From: Lewinella sp. LCG006
GTDB taxonomy: Bacteria; Bacteroidota; Bacteroidia; Chitinophagales; Saprospiraceae
Assembly: GCF_040784935.1 (NCBI RefSeq)
Contig: NZ_CP160680.1
Location: forward strand, 6,925,802 to 6,989,801
Direction: 5' to 3'
Length of the DNA stretch: 64,000 nt
Shown here: one piece after another, positions 16,279-25,840 of the stretch
Layout: each line of letters opens with the position of its first letter
Position numbering within the stretch: the stretch's first letter is position 1
Translations under genes and position numbers: made by a program
Notes under the pieces: model-generated
What the model was told of the DNA's origin: nothing
What the model saw: only the letters and a program-made list of their open reading frames with translations
Database searches by the model: none

Positions 16279-16854
16279 CTACTTTTCCTTTTTTGCTTGC
16301 TCCTGGGCTTTTTTCATCTTGCCTTTGCTGTAGGCCAGGGAGAAGTTGGGGGCGTAGATGGCCACCATGATGCCGATCAGGATAAACTCCAGACTCATCC
16401 GGGCCTGGTACTTCTTCACCAGCGCTGCGGTCACATCGAGGTAGTCATTACTGATGTCCGATTTGTTGTTGAACTTGCGGTAAGCCTCGCCGGGTTCACG
16501 AGCCAGCATTCCGCAGAGCATACCCATTCCCCGGTCAAAGGTCATAATCATAAAAGTCGCCGTGACCTTATGCTCATCGGAATAATCCAGGTATTCCAGG
16601 TTATTCTTGTCGTCATCGGTGAGGGGTTCATCCGTGGCGGGTTCGCCCTCAGGATCTTCCCCTTCTTCACCGCCTACGAAATCGCTTTCGTCTAAAAACT
16701 TAGGTGGCTCCACCTCTTCGCGTTTGACGCGCATTCGGTCAATCAGGCTCCCTACCGAGTTTTCGCCCTGGGGAGCAGCCTGCTCGCCGGTCGGTTGGTC
16801 TACGACGGTTTCCTGCTTCGGTGCTTGTTCTTCTACGTTAGTCTGGCTTCCCAT
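16279..16854 (-). CDS. Acidic protein with one C-terminal membrane helix
   Basis: A 191-aa protein. Residues 1-90 are acidic and disordered (Glu/Pro/Gln-rich). Residues 95-155 are helical, then comes one hydrophobic segment (LEFILIGIMVAIYAPNFSLA) and a very basic tail (GKMKKAQEQAKKEK). This polarity suggests a large domain on one side of a membrane and a nucleic-acid- or lipid-facing tail. It is placed directly before the packaging ATPase, so it may anchor that ATPase to a membrane or vertex (inference). It overlaps the upstream gene by 17 bp. Confidence 0.65.
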   Translation of the reverse strand: MGSQTNVEEQAPKQETVVDQPTGEQAAPQGENSVGSLIDRMRVKREEVEPPKFLDESDFVGGEEGEDPEGEPATDEPLTDDDKNNLEYLDYSDEHKVTATFMIMTFDRGMGMLCGMLAREPGEAYRKFNNKSDISNDYLDVTAALVKKYQARMSLEFILIGIMVAIYAPNFSLAYSKGKMKKAQEQAKKEK

Positions 16855-17146
16855 CGGTTTTCTTTTTGTTGATTAAATACTGAATATCAATAGCCCGACT
16901 AAGTACCGTCGCTTCTCCTTCTAATCGAAAAGTAGCTACGTAGACATTAGGCTTCTCGTCCGAAAAATCAATCATTAGTACAGCCTGCCCTTCCTCCTCA
17001 TTGAGGACTCCCCCATCGGATTGTGGTCGATTGAGATTGTCGGCAAAGGATTTAATCTGAGGAAGAAACTGCTCCAACATCCCCATTGCCATTTTTTCGG
17101 GAGTCATGCTGTTGGCCAGGTTCTTCAGTTTTTCCAGTGGATTCAT
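16838..17146 (-). CDS. Hypothetical protein, 102 aa
   Basis: The N-terminal half is helical and Met-rich (MTPEKMAMGMLEQFLPQIKS). The C-terminal half is a small beta domain (GQAVLMIDFSDEKPNVYVAT). No family is recognised. It overlaps the HTH gene before it by 95 bp and the membrane-protein gene after it by 17 bp, so it is embedded in the operon. Because of the long overlap, a downstream start (the ATG for MTPEK at 17107) is also possible. Confidence 0.55.
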   Translation of the reverse strand: MNPLEKLKNLANSMTPEKMAMGMLEQFLPQIKSFADNLNRPQSDGGVLNEEEGQAVLMIDFSDEKPNVYVATFRLEGEATVLSRAIDIQYLINKKKTDGKPD

Positions 17147-17396
17147 GCGCGTTGGTTTGGTAAGTGAAAATGATGAGGTTGTTCTCCCTGCGGTGCCAGC
17201 TCTTACTTACTTCTTCCTGAAATACCAATTGGTTAATGGATTTGCGTACTCGCCGAGAAAGGTTGTAGTGTTCCCTTTCCGATAGTTTAGCCAATTGTCT
17301 GGTGATCTGCCGTACCGTTAGGGGTCGCTTGGCAGCGTCCAGTATTTCCTTGATCCGGAAAGTGAGATAAGTACCGTAGAGAAGATCTTGCATCAT
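17052..17396 (-). CDS. Winged-helix regulator at head of packaging operon
   Basis: A 114-aa protein. Residues 10-75 form a winged helix (KEILDAAKRPLTVRQITRQL, then RKSINQLVFQEEVSKSWHRR). A hydrophilic tail is encoded by DNA that overlaps the next gene by 95 bp. It is probably a transcriptional regulator of this operon and of the divergent 17497 gene. It is the first gene in the minus-strand block, 100 bp from the divergent start. The C-terminal tail may be a by-product of the overlap. Confidence 0.6.
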   Translation of the reverse strand: MMQDLLYGTYLTFRIKEILDAAKRPLTVRQITRQLAKLSEREHYNLSRRVRKSINQLVFQEEVSKSWHRRENNLIIFTYQTNAHESTGKTEEPGQQHDSRKNGNGDVGAVSSSD

Positions 17397-17416
17397 TATT
17401 TAGAGAAAATCGCTTA

Positions 17417-17443
17417 CAAATTTAATCAAATTAATTACATTTG
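17417..17443. promoter_or_regulatory. Divergent -7 elements between packaging operon and 17497 gene
   Basis: TAAATTTG on the minus strand (17424-17417) faces the HTH operon, and TACATTTG on the plus strand (17436-17443) faces the 17497 gene. Both match the Bacteroidota TAnnTTTG -7 consensus. The -33 TTG partners are poor (one at 17452-17450 with a long spacer), so the call is tentative. Confidence 0.35.
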
Positions 17444-17496
17444 TGTAAACAAATAAGTTATGATCATCAAAACCGATCCTCTCAAATACCCGACTT

Positions 17497-17907
17497 ATGC
17501 AACCTGATGACTGGAAAGCCTTTATCAATAACTTATTCGTCGACGCAGATGGCCGCCGAAAATCAGCCATCATTGGCCTAACCCTCGAAGTCGAAACAGG
17601 AAAACTGACGCTTCCTCCGGTGGAGGTCGCGCATACCGACACCTTACAACAGGTCTTTATCAAAGTAGCACGCCTGTCTACCTCCTCAACGAAGGCCGAT
17701 AGTACAGGTAAGGAAGAGGCCCCGGCACCCCAGGTAAAGACCGTCAACGTAGAGCACATTCAACACGGCAACACCGAGTATATCGTCTACCGCCTGAGCG
17801 ACGACAGCTTCAACGTCATCAAATCAACCGGCGTGGTCGTGCCCCCCAAAACCATCATCTACAATACCGTCGTCAAGAAATACCGCGAGCAATTCCAGCT
17901 CAAGTAG
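17497..17907 (+). CDS. Hypothetical protein, 136 aa
   Basis: A mixed alpha/beta soluble protein. The N-terminal part (DDWKAFINNLFVDADGR) is helical and the middle is Thr-rich. The C-terminal part (TEYIVYRLSDDSFNVIKST ... VVPPKTIIYNTVVKKYREQF) is beta-rich with a basic helix. No family is recognised. It is a lone plus-strand gene opposite the packaging operon, closed by a good intrinsic terminator. It may be a single-gene transcript under the same divergent regulation. Confidence 0.6.
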   Translation: MQPDDWKAFINNLFVDADGRRKSAIIGLTLEVETGKLTLPPVEVAHTDTLQQVFIKVARLSTSSTKADSTGKEEAPAPQVKTVNVEHIQHGNTEYIVYRLSDDSFNVIKSTGVVVPPKTIIYNTVVKKYREQFQLK

Positions 17908-18251
17908 GGATTTTATTGTGTTTTCAATTGTGATCGATTTAGAAGTCCGCCATGGTTTGGCGGGCTTTTTTTGTTTTGAGGACGCTTGGCAGTCAACTCA
18001 GGTAAAGAGTCAATAATATTGAAAGACCTATTCGATATGGCAAATACAAGCTGTTCTTTTGGCTAATCTAAATATTTATTTGTTGAGTATAGATTGAAAT
18101 GCCCCTGATCTTCTGTCAAATTCTTTTTAAAACATTCAAACTTTTTTATAAATTTAAAATATTTTAGCTCAAGCCTAAAATAATTTCGTAGCCATATAAT
18201 TACAAGTTATTCAAGGACATAAATTTTATAACCTAAAAATCTCTCTGAATT
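17908..18251. other. Intergenic: terminator, then AT-rich promoter region
   Basis: The left part holds the terminator of the 17497 gene. From about 18000 to 18251 the DNA is very AT-rich with no open frame. It probably carries the promoter of the large subtilisin gene. I see a near-match TAATTTCG at about 18179-18186 but no clear -33 partner. Confidence 0.4.
17945..17972 (+). terminator. Rho-independent terminator
   Basis: The stem is GTCCGCCA/TGGCGGGC (17945-17952 with 17958-17965, one wobble), followed by a run of seven T. It lies 38 bp after the stop of the 17497 gene. Confidence 0.8.
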
Positions 18252-21200
18252 ATGTTTAACGCAAAAATTATTTTTTTCGCCGTTCTATTTCTCATTCTCT
18301 CGAGTACCCATGCTCAAACAACATGGGATAGTCAACATTATCAAGATGGTGTGATATATCTAAAAATTAAAAATAGCTCTTTGGTCGAACTTAATATTCC
18401 TTCGGCCATTGGTTCTCCTGAAGAAAACGCTATTCATCAAACACTGCAAAACTACCAAGTGAGCAAGGTAGAAAAACCATTTGAGGTTTATAACACTGCT
18501 GTTTTTGATCGCATATACAAGGTTTACTTTCCACAGGTCAATGATATATCTAATTTGATGTCTGACCTGAATAGCTTTTCCTTTGTAGAAAAAACGGAAA
18601 GGGTTCCTTTGCACAGAACGTCGGAAACAATTCCTAATGACCCTCTACTGCCTTATCAATTACCCTTAGTCAATGCCTTTGATGCCTTTGACCTTCATCA
18701 GGGAGGTAACGTAATAATTGCTATTGTCGACGATGCGGTGCATACTACTCATGAGGATTTAGAAGACAATATAATAGATGGCTACGATTTTGCCAATAAT
18801 GACCAAGACCCCAACCCTCCTTTCGAAGACGGCACTGTCAGTCCCAACTATTTCTCTCACGGGACACACGTTGCGGGCATCGCCGGAGCCGTATCTAACA
18901 ATAGTACAGGGATTGCTTCTATTAGCTGGAATGCTAAAATCATGCCCATCAGAGCGACGAATTTCCCAAATCAAATTACTCATGGCCCACAAGGCGTAGC
19001 TTGGGCAGCCTCTAAGGGAGCGGATATCATCAATATGTCTTGGGGGTCTCCCGTTTCATCTGAAATGGAATATCTTGCAATGAGAGAAGCTCACTTAGTA
19101 TATGGTGCTATTCTGGTTGCATCAGCTGGTAATGCCAATAGTGTACTTCCAAATTATCCTGCTGCCTACGGAGAAGGTACCGTAACAAGCTTTAATGAAT
19201 TCCTTGATTCTGATTTAGTGATAGCAGTAGCTTCTATTGATGCCGATGGCAGTCGTTCATCCTTTTCAAATTACGGTCACTGGGTAGATATCACTGCCTA
19301 CGGTAATTCCATATATAGCACGGTTGCTAATTCTCAGGAAACTACAGCCATTATCGATGAATACGGGTATAAGAGCGGTACTTCCATGTCTTCGCCCCTC
19401 GTTGCCGGGTTGCTGGGGTTAATGCGTTCTTATGCTCCTAACTCTACCAATGCAGAGATTATTTCCTGTTTACGGAGTTCAGCAAACGCTGACATTTATG
19501 GGCTTCCAAATAACCTACCGTTTGTCAGTTTACTGGGAGCCGGACGAATAGATGCCTTAGCTGCCTTGGAATGTATAGGAGAGAGTTGTTCTGGGTATCC
19601 GTTGGTACATATTAACTCCGATCAAGACTTTATTTGCTCTGGTGAAATGGTTACTTTAACCGTCTCCAATCAGAATTATTCCTACTTGTGGTCAACCGGA
19701 GAGACATCCCCTTCTATTCAAGTTAATCAGTCTGGTTTTTATAGCGTTGTTACCACTTATCCTAATGGATGTACTTCCTCTAGTTCAATTACTATCAGTG
19801 ATGCCCCAATCCAAGCCTATGTAATCGTGAACGGACAAATCGGAAGTGAACTTTCTTTCTGTGCGTATGAGGTTCCATTTTCACTTACAGCCAATTTAGG
19901 TGCATCTTATAATTGGTCACTCAGTAACGGGCAGTCAGGCACCAGTGCTACTATCCGAATTCAGGAGCCGATTTTAAATCCTTCTCTTACCTATTCCGTG
20001 ACCGTTTCCGATGTAGGAGGGTGCACGGGGGTGCAGCAAATCATCACCGGAACCATAAATTTTCTTCCTCTACCTAATGTAACGGTAGCCATTAATGAAG
20101 ACTCAGGAGAGCATCTCAATGACGGAATTATATGTCGAGGTGACGAGGTAGAGCTCACTGCTTATGGTGGTGTTTCTTATATCTGGGATTCTGGAGAGAC
20201 TAGTCAATCGATTACCGTTAGCCCCGTTCTAAGTAGAAGATACAGTGTTAGTGTTACAGATTCGAACGGTTGTATAACTGTATTTGAAGATACCGCAGTC
20301 ACCGTTACAGAATGTAACAACGTCGGCTTAGATTGCCCATGTGAAGGCTTGGGTCCACTTACTTTTAATATAGATGCCGGAGACGGCACTGATATTATGG
20401 ATACGGATCTGGGTGCCATCATAGACATAGATCCTACCACAGGAGGTTTGGCGATCAACCGCCAAGGATTATGCCTTGCTATCAAAGGCAAACTTATCAT
20501 AGGTAGTATGGCGATCAATGTCAGCGAGTTAAAAATGCAAGGCGGTGCAGAGATCGTAATCAATGCAGCCGAAGAAGTGACGCTAAGATCGCCCCAAGGG
20601 GTAGGGTCGATAACGGGTTGTAATGCACTGTGGAAGGGTATTACATTGCTAGACAATGCTGCGCTGGATATAGCCAACTTTGATATTGAGGATGCTCTTT
20701 TTGCGGTGCACCCTGCCAACAATGCACGTTTAGATGTGTCATTATGTAATTTTAATAAGAATTTCATAGGTATATATCATAATGATAATGGTTTTGAGTC
20801 AAATTCCTTTTCTGCCAATTCTTTTAATGGCACAGACAACCTCCTGCCCCTTTTCGTAACTAGCGACAATTTACCATTTCAGGTACAAAGCAAAAGCTTT
20901 GCGGGTTTATACCTCGACTATGGAAATTCTCCTTTGTTTCCTACTGTAGAGATGATTACTAGTCATTTCGAAGATCTGTCTGCGGGGGTCATTCTACGGG
21001 GAAATATCGATGCAATCCTGAAACGCAATACCTTTAGTAATATCACTAGTTCTACAGCAGTAGACTATCCTTTAGAAGGTCATGCACTCTTCCTGAAAGG
21101 AGGAGCTATTGCTTCAATATATGTAGACAATAGTAATCTTGGAAATACTATTCCTTTTCTAAATTGCGATCGTGGCATTGAAGTTATCCGAGCCGATACT

Positions 21201-23171
21201 CGGATACAAAACACAAAAATGGATTGTAATACAATCGGTATTCAGGTACAGGATGTACTTACAGGAATCAACATCAATAATAATGAAATAAATGTCCCGG
21301 GATTTGGACACGGGATTAGATTATTATACAATGATGCTGCATCAGACATATTAGTAGAAGAGAACACAATCAATGTGGTGACAGCCCCCGGAGATCTTCT
21401 TGGTCTCAACGGCGGAAAAGGTATCGAACTCCACGAGAACGCAGCACGTCCTGACGGTGTTCGTGCACTAATTCACGACAATACAATAGAAATATCCTCA
21501 GATTTCACTCCTTGGATCTTCGATGCTGTAGAAGCAAGAGGAATTGGTATATATTTAAACAATACGAAAGGAGTAAGCGTAAAAGAAAACACAGCAATTG
21601 ACTGTAAAACTCAATATGATGTAGGCGTCCTGGTACAAGGTGGAAAAGCAAACAAGATTTCCGGTAATACGATAAATGGTTCTTACGATAGTTACGGTAA
21701 ATTACTGGGAACCGGATTAATCGTAGAGAATGCTCCTGCTAGCATTTACAGCTGCAACACTTTTTCCCGTCTACAGAATGGAGCATCTTTTCTAGCCGGT
21801 ACTTGTAACGATACGGACTTTGCCCAAAACACCTTCAACCCTCCTTTTGACAATGGTTTAGTGTACCGCGATTTACTTATGATCAACGCTCAAGAGTGGA
21901 AAGATAATCGTTGGCTAGGGGATGCGACCGATTACAATGGAGTGGCTGCGCTCAATGAGATTAGTACAAATGATCAGCAAACTGTAAGACTTCAAGAATT
22001 TGTAGTTGTCCCAGGTGAGAACTTTCTCTTCCCTCCAAGTATCGACCTTCCTAATTACAATGGCTCTGGTCAACCGTGGTTCCGTTTTCAGTCAACCATT
22101 GACCGTTTGCCAATCTGTGCCTTTGATGCATTGCCCCCTCCTGGACCACAACAACCTACTAAACTAGATATTCGATTGGCTAATGGGTATTCTTTTAATG
22201 GACCTTACCAAATCGAGCGTACTTGGCTGACCGAGAGGGCACTGTACGAAAAACTGACGGGAACGACAGTAGTATTGTCTAACTCTCCCTATCATACTCA
22301 GATAAACAGTTTTCAGCAGCAAGCCGAACAAGGTGATCTGGGAGCTTTCCACGATGCCTCTCAGGCTGTCGCAAGTATTTTTCAATACCCTTACGGTGCT
22401 TCCAGTTGGAACACTGAATGGAATAACAAACGACAAGTGGTAGCAGCAATAGCTAATCTTTCACTTGTCCTTAGCAACAATAGTACTGCTGCAGACTGGG
22501 ACGAATATTATCAATTGAGGGAACGCTTGGAAAATACAGCAACATCACTTCACACGCATTGGCAAACTATAGAAGGACAAAGTAGTGCTGCGATCAATAT
22601 AGCCGAGCAAGCAATAACAAATTTGCACGACAATCTGATACCTCAAGCGCACGAAATTAGTGTCAATAGTCTACTACTCAAAATCCAGAAAGGCGATCTA
22701 CTCACCTCCGACGAGCTGGAAAATTTACGGGAATTGGCTAACGAATGTCCTCTGCTTGGTGGTTCTTCGGTTCATCAAGCCAGGAGTTTATATACCGGCT
22801 TTGACCCCGAATACCGTTTTTCAAATAACTGTAGCGGTATATCTGATTTCCAAATGGCTAATAGCTCTGTAAGTCCATTGCTGCCCACAAAAAAAACACT
22901 CAACGAATTTACCGAGCAGCAAGCAGTAGAGGTCTATCCTAATCCAGCTAAGCATACAATAGCCGTAACGTTTCCCAAGATACTTAGTGAAGATAATCGC
23001 CACCTGGAATTAATTAGCCCTTTGGGAAGTATAATCATGAATATTCCACTGGCGGAAGGGCAAACATCTGTGCGATTGGACATAAATTCTTTAGTTCCCG
23101 GTATTTACTATCTGAAATTGATACAAAGCCAAGAAACCACGGTTACAAAAAAAATAGTCATTACCCACTAA
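18252..23171 (+). CDS. Giant subtilisin-like serine protease with T9SS domain
   Basis: A 1639-aa secreted protein with a signal peptide (cleavage after STHAQ). The S8 peptidase domain carries the full triad: Asp near 159 (IAIVDDAVH), His near 204 (SHGTHVAGIAG) and Ser near 378 (SGTSMSSPLVAG). Two or more Ig/PKD-like modules follow (YLWSTGETSPSIQVNQSG at about 480; YIWDSGETSQSITV at about 640). Then comes a long right-handed beta-helix-like region (about 730-1190) and a helical segment. The type A sorting domain starts at VYPNPAKHTIAV. It is expected on the cell surface or secreted. It is AT-richer than the neighbouring element genes, so it is likely cargo. A strong hairpin terminator follows. 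Confidence 0.85.
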   Translation: MFNAKIIFFAVLFLILSSTHAQTTWDSQHYQDGVIYLKIKNSSLVELNIPSAIGSPEENAIHQTLQNYQVSKVEKPFEVYNTAVFDRIYKVYFPQVNDISNLMSDLNSFSFVEKTERVPLHRTSETIPNDPLLPYQLPLVNAFDAFDLHQGGNVIIAIVDDAVHTTHEDLEDNIIDGYDFANNDQDPNPPFEDGTVSPNYFSHGTHVAGIAGAVSNNSTGIASISWNAKIMPIRATNFPNQITHGPQGVAWAASKGADIINMSWGSPVSSEMEYLAMREAHLVYGAILVASAGNANSVLPNYPAAYGEGTVTSFNEFLDSDLVIAVASIDADGSRSSFSNYGHWVDITAYGNSIYSTVANSQETTAIIDEYGYKSGTSMSSPLVAGLLGLMRSYAPNSTNAEIISCLRSSANADIYGLPNNLPFVSLLGAGRIDALAALECIGESCSGYPLVHINSDQDFICSGEMVTLTVSNQNYSYLWSTGETSPSIQVNQSGFYSVVTTYPNGCTSSSSITISDAPIQAYVIVNGQIGSELSFCAYEVPFSLTANLGASYNWSLSNGQSGTSATIRIQEPILNPSLTYSVTVSDVGGCTGVQQIITGTINFLPLPNVTVAINEDSGEHLNDGIICRGDEVELTAYGGVSYIWDSGETSQSITVSPVLSRRYSVSVTDSNGCITVFEDTAVTVTECNNVGLDCPCEGLGPLTFNIDAGDGTDIMDTDLGAIIDIDPTTGGLAINRQGLCLAIKGKLIIGSMAINVSELKMQGGAEIVINAAEEVTLRSPQGVGSITGCNALWKGITLLDNAALDIANFDIEDALFAVHPANNARLDVSLCNFNKNFIGIYHNDNGFESNSFSANSFNGTDNLLPLFVTSDNLPFQVQSKSFAGLYLDYGNSPLFPTVEMITSHFEDLSAGVILRGNIDAILKRNTFSNITSSTAVDYPLEGHALFLKGGAIASIYVDNSNLGNTIPFLNCDRGIEVIRADTRIQNTKMDCNTIGIQVQDVLTGININNNEINVPGFGHGIRLLYNDAASDILVEENTINVVTAPGDLLGLNGGKGIELHENAARPDGVRALIHDNTIEISSDFTPWIFDAVEARGIGIYLNNTKGVSVKENTAIDCKTQYDVGVLVQGGKANKISGNTINGSYDSYGKLLGTGLIVENAPASIYSCNTFSRLQNGASFLAGTCNDTDFAQNTFNPPFDNGLVYRDLLMINAQEWKDNRWLGDATDYNGVAALNEISTNDQQTVRLQEFVVVPGENFLFPPSIDLPNYNGSGQPWFRFQSTIDRLPICAFDALPPPGPQQPTKLDIRLANGYSFNGPYQIERTWLTERALYEKLTGTTVVLSNSPYHTQINSFQQQAEQGDLGAFHDASQAVASIFQYPYGASSWNTEWNNKRQVVAAIANLSLVLSNNSTAADWDEYYQLRERLENTATSLHTHWQTIEGQSSAAINIAEQAITNLHDNLIPQAHEISVNSLLLKIQKGDLLTSDELENLRELANECPLLGGSSVHQARSLYTGFDPEYRFSNNCSGISDFQMANSSVSPLLPTKKTLNEFTEQQAVEVYPNPAKHTIAVTFPKILSEDNRHLELISPLGSIIMNIPLAEGQTSVRLDINSLVPGIYYLKLIQSQETTVTKKIVITH

Positions 23172-23176
23172 TCCAT

Positions 23177-23213
23177 AGGCACGAATCTTATCTTTGTAAG
23201 ATTCGTGCCTATT
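23177..23213 (+). terminator. Perfect 15-bp hairpin terminator
   Basis: TAGGCACGAATCTTA and TAAGATTCGTGCCTA form a perfect stem with a 6-7-nt loop just after the subtilisin stop codon. The short distance to the next ATG (23223) means it also sits in that gene's leader. Confidence 0.7.
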
Positions 23214-23222
23214 CTCCTTCCT

Positions 23223-24986
23223 ATGAAATACCTCCCCTTTGTCCTCTTCCTCTCGCTCACTACCGGCTTCACCAGCGCCCAAACAATTTTCCAACGCCTC
23301 CCCTTGGATCATATTTGGCTGTTGCCCGACGATCAACACCTCGATTTCAACGAAACGCCAGTACGAGTGAGGTATGCACAACGCCCCATCGGCTTCAGCG
23401 GTACCATTGCCAGTATCTGTGATGAAGAAGGGCAACTGAAGATGTACACGAATGGTATACAAGTAGTAAATGGCAACAATGGTTACCTGGAAAACGGCTT
23501 TCGCATCAACCCAGGTTCGCTGATCGACGAATGGGTAAATTCAGGAAATAGAGTGCCACAGGCTGCCATTATTTTACCCCATTCTATTGAGGAAGAAAGC
23601 TATCATATTATTTATGCAGAACCGTATCGTATTATCAATGAGGAGGGGCAGCAATCCGCGCGAGTGCTTCGTCTTCATTATGCGCTGGCTGATTTTAGTG
23701 ATAACAATTCGGGGGTACTCGTAGAAAAGGACTTCCCTTTGATCATCGATACCCTGGATTTTGGAAAAGTTACGGCTTGCCGACATGGCAATGGCAGAGA
23801 TTGGTGGATCGTAATTCCTTACGCAAATAGCAATACATACCATCTATTTTTGTTGAATCAATCAGGCCTTGAAGATCGAGGAGTTTTCAGTGAAGGCGAA
23901 ATTTTACCCTCTGGCTTAGGGCAAGCCCAATTCTCCCCCAATGGTACCAAGTTTTTCAATTATCGCGGTCATCTTTTTAACAGCAACTATCTTACCATCT
24001 ACGATTTCGACCGCTGCACCGGGTTACTTACCAATGCCCAAACACGTTACGATACGGCCTTCGCCTACGTTACTGGTATAGCTATTTCTGAAAACAGTCA
24101 TTTTGCTTATGAATCAGCGCATACGCATCTTTATCAATATGATTTAACGGCTCCAGACATCTTCGCTACGCGTACCCTGGTCGCAGAATACGATGGCTAT
24201 TATGCTGGCAATTATCCAGACATTACTAATACTACCTTTTCCTTCGCCCAATTGGCTCCAGATGGAAAAATTTACCTGACCAATGCAGGCTCTGCTTTAT
24301 CTCTTCACATTCTCCAGGCACCCAATAAACGCGGCTATGCTAGCCGCATGGAGCAGCATGTGCTCGATCTTCCTACCTGGACATATAATGGCATCCCCAA
24401 TTTCCCCTACTATGGCCTGGGGCCCTGGGATGGCAGCCCCTGTGACACTTTGAATATCGACAATCCCGTACCGGAGGCCGTATTCGAATATACGCCAGAT
24501 TCCCTGGGGCTGGCTGTAGAATTCTTCGATGCCAGTCATTACGCCAGCACATGGGAATGGGACTTCGGCGATGGTTCGCCTTCCATCACCGATCAGCATC
24601 CGCTACACACCTACACTGCCTCTGGCACCTACGAAGTTTGCTTACAGGTAAGTAATGTCACTGGTTCCGATTTGTACTGCGAAACGCTGTTTGTAGGTAC
24701 GACTAACAGTTCGGAACTTACTGTTTCCAGCGTTCACGTGAACGTATGGCCCAATCCAGTCAGCGGCCCGATGCTAAACATTGAAATAAAAGGAGTACAA
24801 CAGTATACTGATCTGACGCTACTCCTCAAAGACGCTTTAGGGAAGATCGTTAGCACCCAAGCTTACCCGCTTACTAATACGTCAGCCACACTGCAATTGC
24901 AAGTCTCCAGTCTGGCAAGTGGATTGTATTTCTACGAAGTCCACGGGGAGCAGCTACTTGCGAGCGGGAAAGTGATTATTGAATAA
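23223..24986 (+). CDS. Secreted PKD-domain protein with T9SS type A signal
   Basis: A 587-aa protein. The ATG at 23223 (MKYLPFVLFLSL) gives a clean signal peptide ending TSAQ, which is better than the upstream GTG at 23205 inside the hairpin. The N-terminal 400 residues look like a beta-propeller of the kind found in many Bacteroidota gliding and surface proteins. A PKD domain follows (WEWDFGDGSPS ... HTYTASGTYEVCLQV, about 450-490), then the sorting signal WPNPVSGPMLN ... SSLASGLYFYEV. It is probably surface-exposed. It is co-directional with the subtilisin gene but separated from it by a terminator-like hairpin. Confidence 0.8.
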   Translation: MKYLPFVLFLSLTTGFTSAQTIFQRLPLDHIWLLPDDQHLDFNETPVRVRYAQRPIGFSGTIASICDEEGQLKMYTNGIQVVNGNNGYLENGFRINPGSLIDEWVNSGNRVPQAAIILPHSIEEESYHIIYAEPYRIINEEGQQSARVLRLHYALADFSDNNSGVLVEKDFPLIIDTLDFGKVTACRHGNGRDWWIVIPYANSNTYHLFLLNQSGLEDRGVFSEGEILPSGLGQAQFSPNGTKFFNYRGHLFNSNYLTIYDFDRCTGLLTNAQTRYDTAFAYVTGIAISENSHFAYESAHTHLYQYDLTAPDIFATRTLVAEYDGYYAGNYPDITNTTFSFAQLAPDGKIYLTNAGSALSLHILQAPNKRGYASRMEQHVLDLPTWTYNGIPNFPYYGLGPWDGSPCDTLNIDNPVPEAVFEYTPDSLGLAVEFFDASHYASTWEWDFGDGSPSITDQHPLHTYTASGTYEVCLQVSNVTGSDLYCETLFVGTTNSSELTVSSVHVNVWPNPVSGPMLNIEIKGVQQYTDLTLLLKDALGKIVSTQAYPLTNTSATLQLQVSSLASGLYFYEVHGEQLLASGKVIIE

Positions 24987-25119
24987 ACGAAATGGTAGGA
25001 GACTTATATTTCCTCCCAAACACTCCGTGATGCTGAAGTGATGCAGATGCAATACACCTTAATAAGTATTTGATGACATTGATAAAAACGTAGTGCCTAA
25101 AAACCGTCCTCATGCTGTG

Positions 25120-25623
25120 TTATGATGCAGAAAGATAAAAGTGACAGTAACGTTCCTCATCTTCGAAGAGAAAGGTATTGCCAGTACCAGGGAAACTAGC
25201 TAGTCGATATCCATTGATATAGTTCTTTAACCCTAAATGCAAGATGAATGGATTGTCCATTTGTTCAAGGCCAAAGCTAAAAAAGGGAGAAATTCTTGAT
25301 TCGATCTCAGCCAAAAGAGTCTCTTTAGAAATATTTTCGAGTGTGAACTCCCTATTTAATAATGAGGTGGGAAGCTTGAATTGTAAGGTGCTGTCTACAG
25401 TGGCATTAATATCTACCATCGCATATCTATTCACTATAAAATCCTGTATTTCAGGAAATAACAATTTAGAGCCGTAGGATATTCCGATTTCTTCACTAAG
25501 ATATTGGTCGCAACCTATATTAGGGAACCTTTCCCACTTGTTGTTTCTCAAAAAAATGGTCCTCATTTTTTCCACTTTTTGAAAAGAAACGGATTCTTGA
25601 TAATCTTTGAAAAGAAACTTCAT
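25120..25623 (-). CDS. Hypothetical protein, 167 aa
   Basis: I do not recognise the family. It is a soluble alpha/beta protein with scattered aromatic residues and no signal peptide or membrane segment. It lies alone on the minus strand between the cargo genes and the virion-like block, divergent from the latter. Its DNA is AT-rich like the cargo region. It may be a leftover host gene or an accessory gene. Confidence 0.5.
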   Translation of the reverse strand: MKFLFKDYQESVSFQKVEKMRTIFLRNNKWERFPNIGCDQYLSEEIGISYGSKLLFPEIQDFIVNRYAMVDINATVDSTLQFKLPTSLLNREFTLENISKETLLAEIESRISPFFSFGLEQMDNPFILHLGLKNYINGYRLASFPGTGNTFLFEDEERYCHFYLSAS

Positions 25624-25840
25624 TTTCAGAGTAGTTGAGCATTAATGAACATCTGATACGGCAAATATACTCATAAAGTTTATGCCCTAACGATAAAATG
25701 CCCCGTGTCCCACCCCTGCCCCGTGACCTAAAATCGCCTCGGGGCGAGTTCAGGACATCTATTGCCAGGGCCATTTTTGCCCCTTATCATTGTGTTCTTA
25801 ATTCGCAAGAAATGCTCTTTTAAAAACGCAATCTCATTCG

